From Streptomyces sp. TRM68416 (GTDB lineage: Bacteria; Actinomycetota; Actinomycetes; Streptomycetales; Streptomycetaceae): a DNA stretch of 64,000 nucleotides. The stretch lies in assembly GCF_014596915.1 (NCBI RefSeq), contig NZ_JACVWU010000022.1, positions 62,001-126,000 of the forward strand, in the 5' to 3' direction. The position numbers and the translations under genes are program-made. Positions 35,073-42,838 of the stretch are shown in pieces. Each line of letters begins with the position of its first letter. The first letter of the stretch is position 1. The notes beneath the pieces are model-generated. The model did not search any database and was not told the origin of the DNA. It worked only from the letters and a program-made list of their open reading frames with translations.

Positions 35073-36054
35073 CGCCCTCGGACGCGGCCGTGTACACCCC
35101 GTCCAGCATGTCCAGGGCGTCCTTCAGGGACGCGGGCCGCGGAAGTCCGCGGTCGGGCCGGCCGGCCCAGCCGGGCCCGCCGAGCAGTACGGCGGGCCTG
35201 CCGCGCGCGCCCTTCAGGCCCCACTCCGTCCCGGCGACGTGCCGGGCCAGCGGCAGGCTCGCCGTGGAGCGGGCCTGGGCCCACAGCACCACGGCCGCGG
35301 GACCGAGGCGCCGGACCGCGGCGGTGAGCGCCTCCGCGGGGACGGCCGCGCCGAACATGCGGGTGGGCAGCCGCCGTTCGCCCAGGGCGGCGTCGAGGGC
35401 CTCGATCGGCAGCGCGTGCTGTTCGCCGGGCACGCAGGCGAGAATCACGGGACCGGCGGTCCCGGCGACCCGCGGCTCGGCGGGCCGGCTGTGGCGGCGC
35501 AGCGCGCCCGACACATGCCACGACAGCAGATGCTCGACCTCCACGTAACGGTCGCCGGACGAGGCCCACTTGCGGCCCACCGCGTGCAGGGTCGGCACCA
35601 TCACCTCCTGCCAGGCGACCACCAGACCGTGCGCCCGCACGGCCGCGCCCAACTGCTCCTCCAACGCCGGGGCGTCCAGCCGTACGGCGGCCCGCGCAAG
35701 TCCCCGGCACTCCTGGCGCACATCGCCCAGCGGCAGCGTGGCGGCCGCCCGGGAGCGCCCGGGATGCTCCCACGCGGGCGGGGCGGCGCCGGACGGTGCC
35801 TCCTGGGCGACCCGGGCCGCTTCGGCGGGCGGCACCCCGGAGGAGGTCAGGCGGCACATCGTCTCCAGCACGGCCACGTCCCGCGGCGTCCACCGGCGGT
35901 GGCGGCCGTCGGCGCGAACGGCCGGGCCGATGCCGTAGCGGCGGTCCCAGGACCGCAGGGTGGTGGGCGAGACCCCCAGCCTGCGGGCCAGCGCGCCCGT
36001 CGTGAGCCCGGCCTCGGGCGGGCGGCCGGTCTCCTGCCGCTCAGACGCGTCCAT
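35044..36054 (-). CDS. MerR family regulator with B12-binding domain (LitR/CarH-like)
   Basis: A 336-residue regulator. Residues about 15-85 form a MerR DNA-binding domain (LTTGALARRLGVSPTTLRSW). The C-terminal half looks like the cobalamin-binding module of LitR/CarH photoreceptors: the helical-bundle motif VGRKWASSGDRYVEVEH and the Rossmann-like VILACVPGEQHALPIEALDA, whose His is in the position of the lower cobalt ligand. CarH has W-x9-EH; here it is W-x10-EH. With adenosylcobalamin such proteins repress in darkness and release DNA in light, which fits the convergent photolyase. TATAGT ends seven bases before the ATG, indicating a leaderless mRNA. Confidence 0.8.
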   Translation of the reverse strand: MDASERQETGRPPEAGLTTGALARRLGVSPTTLRSWDRRYGIGPAVRADGRHRRWTPRDVAVLETMCRLTSSGVPPAEAARVAQEAPSGAAPPAWEHPGRSRAAATLPLGDVRQECRGLARAAVRLDAPALEEQLGAAVRAHGLVVAWQEVMVPTLHAVGRKWASSGDRYVEVEHLLSWHVSGALRRHSRPAEPRVAGTAGPVILACVPGEQHALPIEALDAALGERRLPTRMFGAAVPAEALTAAVRRLGPAAVVLWAQARSTASLPLARHVAGTEWGLKGARGRPAVLLGGPGWAGRPDRGLPRPASLKDALDMLDGVYTAASEGVTSPARGPA

Positions 36055-36060
36055 GGGCCG

Positions 36061-36066
36061 ACTATA
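36061..36066 (-). promoter_or_regulatory. -10 element for leaderless MerR/B12 regulator mRNA
   Basis: On the minus strand TATAGT is separated by six bases (CGGCCC) from the ATG, placing the transcription start at the A of the start codon. No ribosome site is present, consistent with leaderless translation. No clear -35 hexamer is seen. Confidence 0.5.
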
Positions 36067-36251
36067 CGACGCAGAATCGATGCGAGTTGAGGGCAGCGCC
36101 GGGCCGCTCGCACGATGGTGTGCCCGGGGCAGTCCGGGGTTCGCGTCACACGTGAGGATCCTGTCGCCATGAGCGCACACCGGAGGCTTCCCACAATGAA
36201 CGCGGCACCCTGCATCCGAGACCGCCCCGGACGCCGAACCACATGAGGCGC

Positions 36252-36337
36252 GTCCGGTGTACCGGACCGCTCCCCCGCAGGGAGGCCCCCGACTCCCTGA
36301 AGGACCCCCGGAGAGGGTCGGTGCTCTCCGGGGGTCC
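36252..36337 (+). ncRNA. three consecutive hairpins, candidate structured RNA
   Basis: Within the 409-base gap between the MerR gene and the SPW gene, three perfect stems lie side by side: GTCCGGT/ACCGGAC (36252-36267, 2-base spacer), CAGGGAG/CTCCCTG (36278-36299, C-rich loop) and a 14-bp stem GGACCCCCGGAGAG (36302-36315) with its complement at 36324-36337. The last could be a terminator for an unseen short transcript starting after 36100. No open frame here resembles a protein. The rest of the gap holds the SPW promoter region. Orientation is a guess. Confidence 0.4.
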
Positions 36338-36380
36338 CGTCTCCCCTCAAAACGCCCTGACCTCTACACATAAAGGCGAA

Positions 36381-36412
36381 ATAAGCGCAGAATACAGACA
36401 AGCGGCGCTTAT
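36381..36412. promoter_or_regulatory. inverted repeat upstream of SPW gene
   Basis: ATAAGCGC (36381-36388) and GCGCTTAT (36405-36412) form an exact inverted repeat with a 16-base spacer in an AT-rich stretch 52 bases before the SPW gene. It is a candidate operator; no cognate factor is suggested by context. Confidence 0.4.
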
Positions 36413-36463
36413 CCGCATACCGCACCAGACGCGGTCAGGCCTGCGAGTCAAAGGAGACGAGTC

Positions 36464-36904
36464 ATGGCCAACGTCTCGCCCACCAGGGGTGACATCTCCA
36501 GCCACCCTGATGCATTCGAAATGCGGGAACGGTACGCCCGCATGCTCGGCGGTCGTGATGTGGCGCTCGTGGACGGACCGGTGTTCCTGCTCGGTCTGTA
36601 CTGTGCCGTATCACCGTGGGTGGTCCACTACACCACCAGCCAGCCGGCACTCGTGCCGCACAACCTGATCATCGGCATCGCCATCGGCCTGCTGGCCCTC
36701 GGGTTCACCCGCGCTCCGGAACGCATGTACGGCCTGAGCTGGGCCATGTGCGCCCTGGGTGTGTGGATGATCGTCTCGCCGTGGATCGTCGGCGAGAGCC
36801 CGGACGCCGGCGTCGTGTGGAACAACATCGTCATCGGCGCTCTGGCCCTGGTCCTCGGCCTGATGTGCGCCGGTACGGCAGCGAAGAGCACCCCCAAGCC
36901 GTAG
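36464..36904 (+). CDS. SPW repeat membrane protein
   Basis: A 146-residue membrane protein containing two SPW repeats, each with a Ser-Pro-Trp tripeptide at the end of a hydrophobic segment: YCAVSPWVVHYT (about residue 47) and MIVSPWIVGESP (about 107). About four transmembrane segments are visible. The family has no known function and often occurs with vitamin K epoxide reductase or stress genes. AAAGGAG lies seven bases before ATG 36464, a strong ribosome site. The promoter region includes an inverted repeat. Confidence 0.87.
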   Translation: MANVSPTRGDISSHPDAFEMRERYARMLGGRDVALVDGPVFLLGLYCAVSPWVVHYTTSQPALVPHNLIIGIAIGLLALGFTRAPERMYGLSWAMCALGVWMIVSPWIVGESPDAGVVWNNIVIGALALVLGLMCAGTAAKSTPKP

Positions 36905-36979
36905 GAACTCCCCAAGCCCCCGGAAAGGAACATGCCCCGGCCGGTCCGCCCACGACGGACCGGCCGCCCGCACGCCCGC

Positions 36980-37454
36980 TCAGCCGCCCTCCAGTTCCCG
37001 GCGGTGGCCGGCCACCCACGCATGGGCGGCCCGTTGCCAGCACACATGGGCCACGTCGTCGACGTGCTCGCCGGGGGCGGCAAGATCCCCATCGATGAAC
37101 GCCGTCGGCCGTCAGTCCCCGCCCGCCACCGTGTACACGGTGTTATTCGGAGCGAGGTCGTTGTGACAAACCACGTCCCGGCCACCGGCCTGCGGGCAGT
37201 TGTGCGTCAGGTCGTGGAACTCCCGCACCATCCGGGCCACGTGCGCCAGCGCCGCGTCCGTGCGGGCCGCTGCCCTGTCCTCCTGGCTCACCGCCGCCCG
37301 CCCCTCGACGTGGTCGAGCACGTCCCGCCCCCGCTCGTCGGTCCCGAGGAAGCGCGGCACCCCCGGCCAGCCGCACCACTTCGCTGACGGACCCGCCGCC
37401 GAGGGCGTGCTCCTGCGTCGTGGCTCCCGTGCGAGAACTGTCGTAGCGCCGCAT
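36980..37454 (-). pseudogene. decayed phosphotransferase (APH-like) gene
   Basis: Pieces of an aminoglycoside-phosphotransferase-type kinase can be joined across defects. SVSEVVRLAG is in one frame, then after a shift near 37358-37362 PRFLGTDERGRDVLDHVEGR and DVVCHNDLAPNNTVY (the HND catalytic loop) follow. An in-frame TGA at 37112-37114 interrupts it. Beyond the stop the same frame continues with PTAFIDGDLAAPGEHVDDVA, the metal-binding segment where DW is expected but DG is found, and ends at 36980. The N-terminal lobe is mostly missing. Confidence 0.75.
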
Positions 37455-37536
37455 TGAAGCAGAGTCGACTGTCCGAGGCGTCAGGGGGCACTCGGCAGGA
37501 GTGCGGAGGATCTGAGAAGAAAGGGCGGAGGCGGAG

Positions 37537-37803
37537 ATGGAGATCTCTGGCATCATCAGTGCCATTTTGATCGGCATCATCATCGGTGTACTGGGTCGGC
37601 TCGTCGTTCCGGGCCGTCAGCGCATCGGGGTCCTGTGGACCATTGTCGTCGGCATCATCGCGGCACTGATCGGTTCGGCGATCGCGGCGGCGTTCGGCGT
37701 GGCCGACACCGACGGTGTCGACTGGGTCGAGTGGCTCTTCCAGATCGGTCTCGCCGCACTGGGTGTGGCCGCGCTGGACCGGGTGAAGGTACGCCGTCGC
37801 TGA
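37537..37803 (+). CDS. GlsB/YeaQ/YmgE family membrane protein
   Basis: An 88-residue protein with three hydrophobic helices typical of transglycosylase-associated/GlsB proteins: IISAILIGIIIGVLGRLVVPGRQ, WTIVVGIIAALIGSAIAAAFG and WLFQIGLAALGVAAL. The LGRLVVPG turn is the family mark. Members are linked to general stress but their biochemical role is unknown. GGAGGCGGAG precedes the ATG. Confidence 0.85.
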   Translation: MEISGIISAILIGIIIGVLGRLVVPGRQRIGVLWTIVVGIIAALIGSAIAAAFGVADTDGVDWVEWLFQIGLAALGVAALDRVKVRRR

Positions 37804-37922
37804 CGGGCGTCGCCGGGGGAGGGACGGCGTGGCCGCCCTCCCCCGCCCCAATTCCGTTGCGGCTCGCTCGCGTCCGCGGCTAACCTCTGCCGCCCGCCGA
37901 AGTCGACCACAACGGAGTCACG

Positions 37923-38804
37923 TTGACCCTTATCGTCACCCCTCTCGCCGATCCCGAACCCGGCGCTTCGAGTCGCCGTCTGGCCTGGCTGGCCTCGGGA
38001 GCGGAGGGCGCCCCGGTCGGTTCGGCCTTTCTGCGGCTGTTCACCCGGGAGGGGCAGGAGCATCTGGCCGAGCTGGAGATCGCGGTGCACGGCGCCGAGC
38101 GGCGGCGGGGAGTCGGCACCCGGCTGCTGGAGGCCGCCGTGGCCGCGGCGCGCGCGGCGGGACGGCGGTCGGTGCTCGCCCAGGCCGAACAGGGCTCCCC
38201 CGCCGACCTGTTCCTCGCCGCCCGCGGCTTCCGCCCGGTGCTGGCCCTGACGTACGCCAGACTGCCGCTGGCGGAGGCGGATCGCACAACCGTGGAGGCG
38301 CTGGCCGACCAGACGGTTCCCGGATACCGGCTCACCGAGTGGGACGGCACCGTGCCCGAACCGCTCGCGCAGTCCTACGCCGACTCGCGGCGCGCGATGG
38401 ACGACATGCCGATGGACGGCACGGACTACGGAACGGTCACCTGGGACGTGGGCCGGGTGGTCGCGGCGGCCAAGGCGGTCGCGGCACGCGGCGAACTGCT
38501 GCACACCGTCGCCGTGGTGGCGGAGGCGGACGGCGCGGTCGTCGGGTTCTCCGAACTCGTCGTACCCGGCGACGGACGGGGCGACGCCCAGCACTACGGC
38601 ACCGCCGTCCTGCCCGAGCACCGCGGGCGCGGGCTGGCCCGCTGGATGAAGGCGGCCTCGATCGTCCGGGCCCGCGAACGGCACCCGGAACTCGCCGGGC
38701 TGCTCACGGACACCGCGGACAGCAACGCGCCCATGCGCGCGCTCAACGACTCCCTCGGCTACCGGCCCACCCACCGGTCGGTGGAGCATCAGCTCGATCT
38801 CTGA
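37923..38804 (+). CDS. GNAT family N-acetyltransferase, two GNAT domains
   Basis: A 293-residue protein with tandem GNAT folds. The first has ELEIAVHGAERRRGVGTRLL (acetyl-CoA pyrophosphate loop RRRGVG) near residue 60. The second has HYGTAVLPEHRGRGLARWMK near residue 230. The acceptor substrate is unknown; tandem GNAT proteins in actinobacteria include mycothiol synthase, but this protein has no further resemblance that I can see. The TTG start at 37923 has GGAGT about six bases upstream. Confidence 0.85.
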   Translation: MTLIVTPLADPEPGASSRRLAWLASGAEGAPVGSAFLRLFTREGQEHLAELEIAVHGAERRRGVGTRLLEAAVAAARAAGRRSVLAQAEQGSPADLFLAARGFRPVLALTYARLPLAEADRTTVEALADQTVPGYRLTEWDGTVPEPLAQSYADSRRAMDDMPMDGTDYGTVTWDVGRVVAAAKAVAARGELLHTVAVVAEADGAVVGFSELVVPGDGRGDAQHYGTAVLPEHRGRGLARWMKAASIVRARERHPELAGLLTDTADSNAPMRALNDSLGYRPTHRSVEHQLDL

Positions 38805-39215
38805 CGCCGCGCCCGCCCCGGGGGGTTCAGGCCCGCCGACGCAGCTCCCCTCGCGTACGGCGGGCCTGCCGCCTCCACCGTGCGCCCCCGAGCGGAGTTC
38901 GGTCGCACGGGAGGCAGTCCCCCGGGGTTGGCGGCTCCCCACATCATCAGAGTCGCAGTCGCCACCACCGCTCGACGTGGGCCGAACGGCCTCCGACTGC
39001 GGTCCGTACGGCCCCGGTTGGGTGCGCGCGGGTCTGCGGAGCCGGTGCGGCGCCCACGGCGGCGAGTCCGTCGCACGTGGCCGGGTCGGCGGGTGTCCGG
39101 CCCGGCTCCGTCTCCCGTTTCCCGTCTCCCGTTCGGCCTTGGCCGTAAAGACCCGGGGAATCGACGTCACGCTCGTGTGCGCTTGGGGCATGGGCCGCGG
39201 TGCGGTCGGCGGTGT

Positions 39216-39330
39216 TGTATGCCGGTGTCGGGCAGGGGCAGTTGCCGCTTGCGCAGCGTGGCCGGCAGGGCGTCGGCGCCAACAGGGCCGTAGAGCAGGC
39301 CGAAGCGGAGGGCGGTTCCTTCGAGTCCCG
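39216..39330 (-). pseudogene. fragment of NAD-dependent epimerase/dehydratase
   Basis: The minus strand encodes ALRFGLLYGPVGADALPATL followed by RKRQLPLPDTG, matching by eye the substrate-loop region of extended SDR epimerases, normally RLGLLYGPGxxxALxxALRKRxLPxP. The glycine-rich NAD-binding start and catalytic YxxxK are absent from the window nearby. It is a relic of about 35 codons. Confidence 0.42.
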
Positions 39331-39430
39331 GGGTTCCGAAGGGGGTTGCGGCTTGGTACGCACGGACGCGGTGTGCCGTTCCAGCCCCGGGGAGCTGTCG
39401 CGCCGGGCGACGGGGGCGTCCTCGGGGCGG

Positions 39431-39631
39431 CTAGGGCACGTACACGTAGGGCGTCGTCGTGGTCAGCGGGGCGAAGCCCAGGCGTTCGAGGATCGGGCGG
39501 CTCTGGTCGGAGGCGTCGACCTGGAGGTAGGGGAAGCCGTGCCCGGCGGCGGCACGGGCGCGGTGTGCGACGAGCGCCCGGTAGATGCCGCGTCCGCGCC
39601 AGCCCTCCACCGTGCGTACCGAGCGAGTACC
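39431..39631 (-). pseudogene. C-terminal fragment of a GNAT acetyltransferase
   Basis: Sixty-six codons ending in TAG read RTVEGWRGRGIYRALVAHRA, then the end QVDASDQSRPILERLGFAPL followed by TTTTPYVYVP. This is the acetyl-CoA loop and last half of a GNAT protein. The N-terminal two-thirds are missing; upstream sequence in this frame is unrelated. There is no plausible start codon with ribosome site. Confidence 0.65.
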
Positions 39632-39874
39632 TTCTCAAGATCCATGGGCACACTCCAGCAGCACGCCACCCGGACGACAACGGCTTTACGGCGGCCCGGA
39701 CCCGACCTTCCAGCAGGGCGGCCGTCTCCGGGGTCAAGAGTTCGGTGAGCGGAGGGCGGATCGGACGTGTCCTCGCGCCGTCGGCCCGGGAGTTGCCGGT
39801 CACCCGTAGCGACTCTGATCCGGCCCTGGTGGGTTACGGGACTGCGGGGTGGGGCGAGAGGCCCGAACGGCGGA

Positions 39875-39904
39875 GGCCCCGCCGGTCGGGTGTCCGGTGG
39901 GGCC
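39875..39904 (-). terminator. hairpin downstream of chaplin gene
   Basis: GGCCCCGCCGG (39875-39885) pairs with CCGGTGGGGCC (39894-39904) over an 8-base loop, with one G-T pair. It lies 17 bases past the chaplin stop codon on the minus strand. There is no T-run. Confidence 0.55.
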
Positions 39905-39921
39905 TTCCGTCTCGGGGCGGG

Positions 39922-40602
39922 TCAGCGCATGGGCCGGGGGCGGTAGCGCCGGTGGAGGGCTGCGCCGCCGAGGATCAGGGCGGCGGCGCCCGCGGCGGCG
40001 GGGAGGGCGTGGTCCGCTCCCGTACGGGCGAGGGAGGTGTCGGGGCCCTGCGGGGCTTCGGGGGCGGGCCCGGGGCCGGGGTGGTCCCTGGGCGGTGCGG
40101 GCGGCTTGGGGGCCGGCTCGGCGGGGCGGTCCGGGCGGTCGGGTCGGTCCGGGCGCGGGGGGCGGTCGCCGGAGGTGTTCACGGAGTCGTTGCCGACGGC
40201 CGCGTTGCCGATGCCGACCACGTTCACGCTGTTGCCGCTGACGTTCACCGGGAGATCGACCGGTAGCTGCAGGCCGTTGCCGGAGAGCACCCCTGGTGAA
40301 TCCTTTCCGCCGCTCTCGGCGGCAGCTCCGCCGGGCGTGGCACGGTCATCGGCGGTGCTCTCGGCGGCGCAGGTGTTGCCGGCGGCCGGATTGAGCAGCC
40401 CCACCACGTTCACGGTGTTCCCGCACACGTTCACCGGGACGTGCACCGGAAGCTGGATGGTGTTGCCGGAGACCGGACCGGGCGAGCCGGTCGCGGTGCC
40501 GTCCGCCGCGGAGTCGGCCTGCGCGGGCATGGCCACAGCCATCGCGCCGGAGGCGGCGGCGACGGCGACGGCGATCACACCGTTTCGGGTAACCCGTCTC
40601 AT
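39922..40602 (-). CDS. long chaplin with two chaplin domains and sortase signal
   Basis: A 226-residue secreted surface protein. Signal peptide: residues 1-29 (MRRVTRNGVIAVAVAAASGA, cleavage after AQA). Two chaplin domains follow: SGNTIQLPVHVPVNVCGNTV (from about 45) and SGNGLQLPVDLPVNVSGNSV (from about 107). The first has the usual two Cys; in the second both positions are Ser or absent. A Pro-rich spacer with PDRP repeats precedes a C-terminal LARTG sortase motif, a hydrophobic span and a basic tail. Chaplins are amyloid-forming coat proteins needed for aerial growth; sortase-anchored long forms are attached to the wall. AGGCAGGGAA precedes the ATG. Confidence 0.92.
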   Translation of the reverse strand: MRRVTRNGVIAVAVAAASGAMAVAMPAQADSAADGTATGSPGPVSGNTIQLPVHVPVNVCGNTVNVVGLLNPAAGNTCAAESTADDRATPGGAAAESGGKDSPGVLSGNGLQLPVDLPVNVSGNSVNVVGIGNAAVGNDSVNTSGDRPPRPDRPDRPDRPAEPAPKPPAPPRDHPGPGPAPEAPQGPDTSLARTGADHALPAAAGAAALILGGAALHRRYRPRPMR

Positions 40603-40863
40603 AGGTTCCCTGCCTTCCAGACATGGACACGGGCGCTCGCCCGCACCGGGTAAAACGCAGGCGAACCATCCGAGTTATGGCTTATCGGCCTTTCACCCCA
40701 TCGAGCGGCATGGTTATCGAACTGGTGGCAAAACCATCACGGCCGCCGCCCGGGGGGGCGCAGAGTACGGCACCGCCCGGGTCGCCGCCCGTCCGCGGGC
40801 GCGGCCCGCGGGCACCGCTTATCGTGAGCGAAGGTGCCGTTTCGGGCATCCCTGGAGGCATCG

Positions 40864-42432
40864 ATGCCGGTCAAGTTGTCGAAGCGGCGGGCCCTGCGCC
40901 GCAGCACGGTCACCGCGGTCGTCGGACTCGCGCTGCTGGGCGCGGGGCTGCCGGCGGTGGCGGCGGACGGCGACGGGCCCGGCCTGGCGCGGTTCTACCG
41001 CCAGAAGGTGGCGTGGACGAAGTGCGAGGGCGCCGAGACGCCCGAGGATCTCCAGTGCGGGAAGGTCACCGTCCCCCTCGACTACGCCCACCCCGAGGCG
41101 GGCACGCTCGACCTGGCCCTCGCCCGCTATCGCGCGACGGGCAGGTCCCGGGGCTCGGTGCTGCTGAACTTCGGCGGTCCGGGCGGCGCGGGCGTCGCCC
41201 AACTCGCCTTCGGCGGCAAGGATTTCATGGGCCTGACCAACGGCTACGACGTGGTGACCTTCGATCCCCGCGGCGTCGGCAGGTCCTCGCCGGTCAGCTG
41301 CGGGGACGGCGCCGAGGAGACGGCGGACGACGGCACCGGGCTCGACGCCGATCCGCAGGCCGTGCTCGACGGGATCCGCAGGACGGCGGCGGCGTGCGCC
41401 AAGCACTCGGGGCCGGTCCTGCCGCACATAGGCACGGTGAACGTCTCCCGGGACATGGACGTGATGCGCGAGGCGCTGGGCGACAAGAAGCTCAACTACC
41501 TGGGCTTCTCCTACGGAACGCGGCTCGGCGCGGTGTACGCGGCCCAGTTCCCCAAGAAGGTGGGCCGGATGGCGCTGGACGGCGTGGACACCCTCACCGA
41601 CCCGCTGACCGAGCAGGGCGTGGCGGGCGCCGAGGGCCAGCAGCGGGCGCTGGACGACTTCATCACCTGGTGCACCAAGGACATCGCCTGCCCGTTCGGC
41701 CAGGATCCGCGCACGGCACGGGAGGAGGTCGTACGGCTCGTCCGGTCGCTGGACGACAGTCCGGTACCGACCGACTTCGGAGAGCTGTTCACCGGGCAGG
41801 ATCTGGTGGGTTCCATCGGACAGGCGCTGTACAGCGAGGAGTTGTGGCCGTCCCTGCAACGGGCCCTGGCCTCGCTGGTCGAGGACGGCGACACACGCGG
41901 TGTCGTGGGCCTGGCCTCCGGAGGCATCAGGCTGCCCGGCCGGGCGGCGGAGACGGACGGCGGCCTCGTCGACGAGGAGGACGTCCCGCCGGACAACCTC
42001 CCGGCGGCGCTGATGGCGATCAACTGCGCGGACGACCCCGACCGTCCCACCGCCGCGCAGATCACCCGCGACCTCGACCGGCTGCGCGCCGAGTACGAGC
42101 GGGCGTCCCCGGTGTTCGGCCGCTACCGGCTCTCCGAGGTCCTGATGTGCTACGGCCGCCCCAAGGGCACCGACTTCATCCGCGAGAAGGTGAAGGACGT
42201 CAAGACGCCCAAGCTGCTCCTGGTGGGCACCCGCGGCGACCCGGCGACGCCGTACCGGTGGACCGTGCAGACGGCCGAGCGGCTCGGTGACGCCGCGGTG
42301 GTCCTGGACAACCGCGACGAGGGCCACACCGGCTACGGCTCCTCGAAGTGCGTGCACCGCACGGTCGACGCGTTCCTGCTGTACGGCTCCCTGCCGGCGA
42401 ACGGCAGTTCGTGCGGTCCGGACGCCGGCTGA
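40864..42432 (+). CDS. secreted alpha/beta hydrolase, tripeptidyl aminopeptidase-like
   Basis: A 522-residue exported serine hydrolase of the SlpD/SlpE tripeptidyl-aminopeptidase group. Signal peptide: RRALRRSTVTAVVGLALLGA ending AVAA near 34. The N-terminal VTVPLDYAHPEAGTLDLALA is the group signature. The oxyanion loop is NFGGPGGAG, the nucleophile Ser216 lies in GFSYGTRLG, the Asp is in LLVGTRGDPATPYRW and the His in RDEGHTGYG. Cysteines in the cap and C-terminus (CVHRTVDAFLL) probably form disulfides. It releases N-terminal peptides outside the cell. GGAGG lies six bases before ATG 40864. Confidence 0.88.
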   Translation: MPVKLSKRRALRRSTVTAVVGLALLGAGLPAVAADGDGPGLARFYRQKVAWTKCEGAETPEDLQCGKVTVPLDYAHPEAGTLDLALARYRATGRSRGSVLLNFGGPGGAGVAQLAFGGKDFMGLTNGYDVVTFDPRGVGRSSPVSCGDGAEETADDGTGLDADPQAVLDGIRRTAAACAKHSGPVLPHIGTVNVSRDMDVMREALGDKKLNYLGFSYGTRLGAVYAAQFPKKVGRMALDGVDTLTDPLTEQGVAGAEGQQRALDDFITWCTKDIACPFGQDPRTAREEVVRLVRSLDDSPVPTDFGELFTGQDLVGSIGQALYSEELWPSLQRALASLVEDGDTRGVVGLASGGIRLPGRAAETDGGLVDEEDVPPDNLPAALMAINCADDPDRPTAAQITRDLDRLRAEYERASPVFGRYRLSEVLMCYGRPKGTDFIREKVKDVKTPKLLLVGTRGDPATPYRWTVQTAERLGDAAVVLDNRDEGHTGYGSSKCVHRTVDAFLLYGSLPANGSSCGPDAG

Positions 42433-42504
42433 GTACGGACTCCGCCTGATCCCACCCCCTCCGCCTCACCTTCCGCGGGGCTGTGCCGTCGTACCGGCGA
42501 GGAC

Positions 42505-42838
42505 GACGAGGGAGAGGGAGAGGGGCTTCCGACGAACGACTTCCGGGCCATCGCGGACCGCGTCGAGATCGAGGCGCTGCGCGGCGAGTTCACCGACGCG
42601 GTCATGATGAGCGACCGGCCCCGCCTGGCGTCGCTGTTCACCCCGGACGGCGCCCTGCGCATGCCCGACGCCTCCGGCGAGCAGTTCGGCCGGGAGGTAT
42701 CCGGACCGGGGGCGAACGGCTTCAGGGCCTGTGGGACTTCTTCGTGGCACGGACGTGGGCTGGCGGTTCGCCGAGCGGGTGTACGAGATCAGGTACCTCG
42801 GCACCTCTCCCCTCGCGGGCACCGCCCCACGCACGGAC
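42505..42838 (+). pseudogene. SnoaL/NTF2-like gene with internal deletion and frameshift
   Basis: Three pieces of one NTF2-like protein can be read in three frames: FRAIADRVEIEALRGEFTDA and LASLFTPDGALRMPDAS (from 42541), then GERLQGLWDFFV (42717-42752), then WRFAERVYEIRYLGTSPLAG (42761-42820). Intact relatives have about 45 more residues between the second and third pieces. No in-frame start codon with ribosome site remains. The last piece is in frame with the following LUD domain, so the 3' end has fused to it. Confidence 0.7.

Larger units (their letters stand above)
38805..39921. other. 1.1-kb gene-poor stretch with gene fragments
   Basis: No intact gene is supported. Two decayed minus-strand fragments can be read: an epimerase/dehydratase piece (39216-39330) and a GNAT tail (39431-39631). 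A minus-strand frame at 39620-39803 opens MTGNSRADGARTRPIRPPL and then reads LTELLTPETAALLEGRVR; it looks like the true head of some gene, but I do not recognise it and it runs into unrelated sequence. The right end holds the chaplin terminator. Confidence 0.5.

Noticed and set aside
39620..39803. Gene head starting MTGNSRADGARTRP on the minus strand
   Set aside because: The first 50 codons look protein-like but the frame then enters the GNAT scrap and antisense sequence. It has no recognisable family, so it is only mentioned within the gene-poor stretch.
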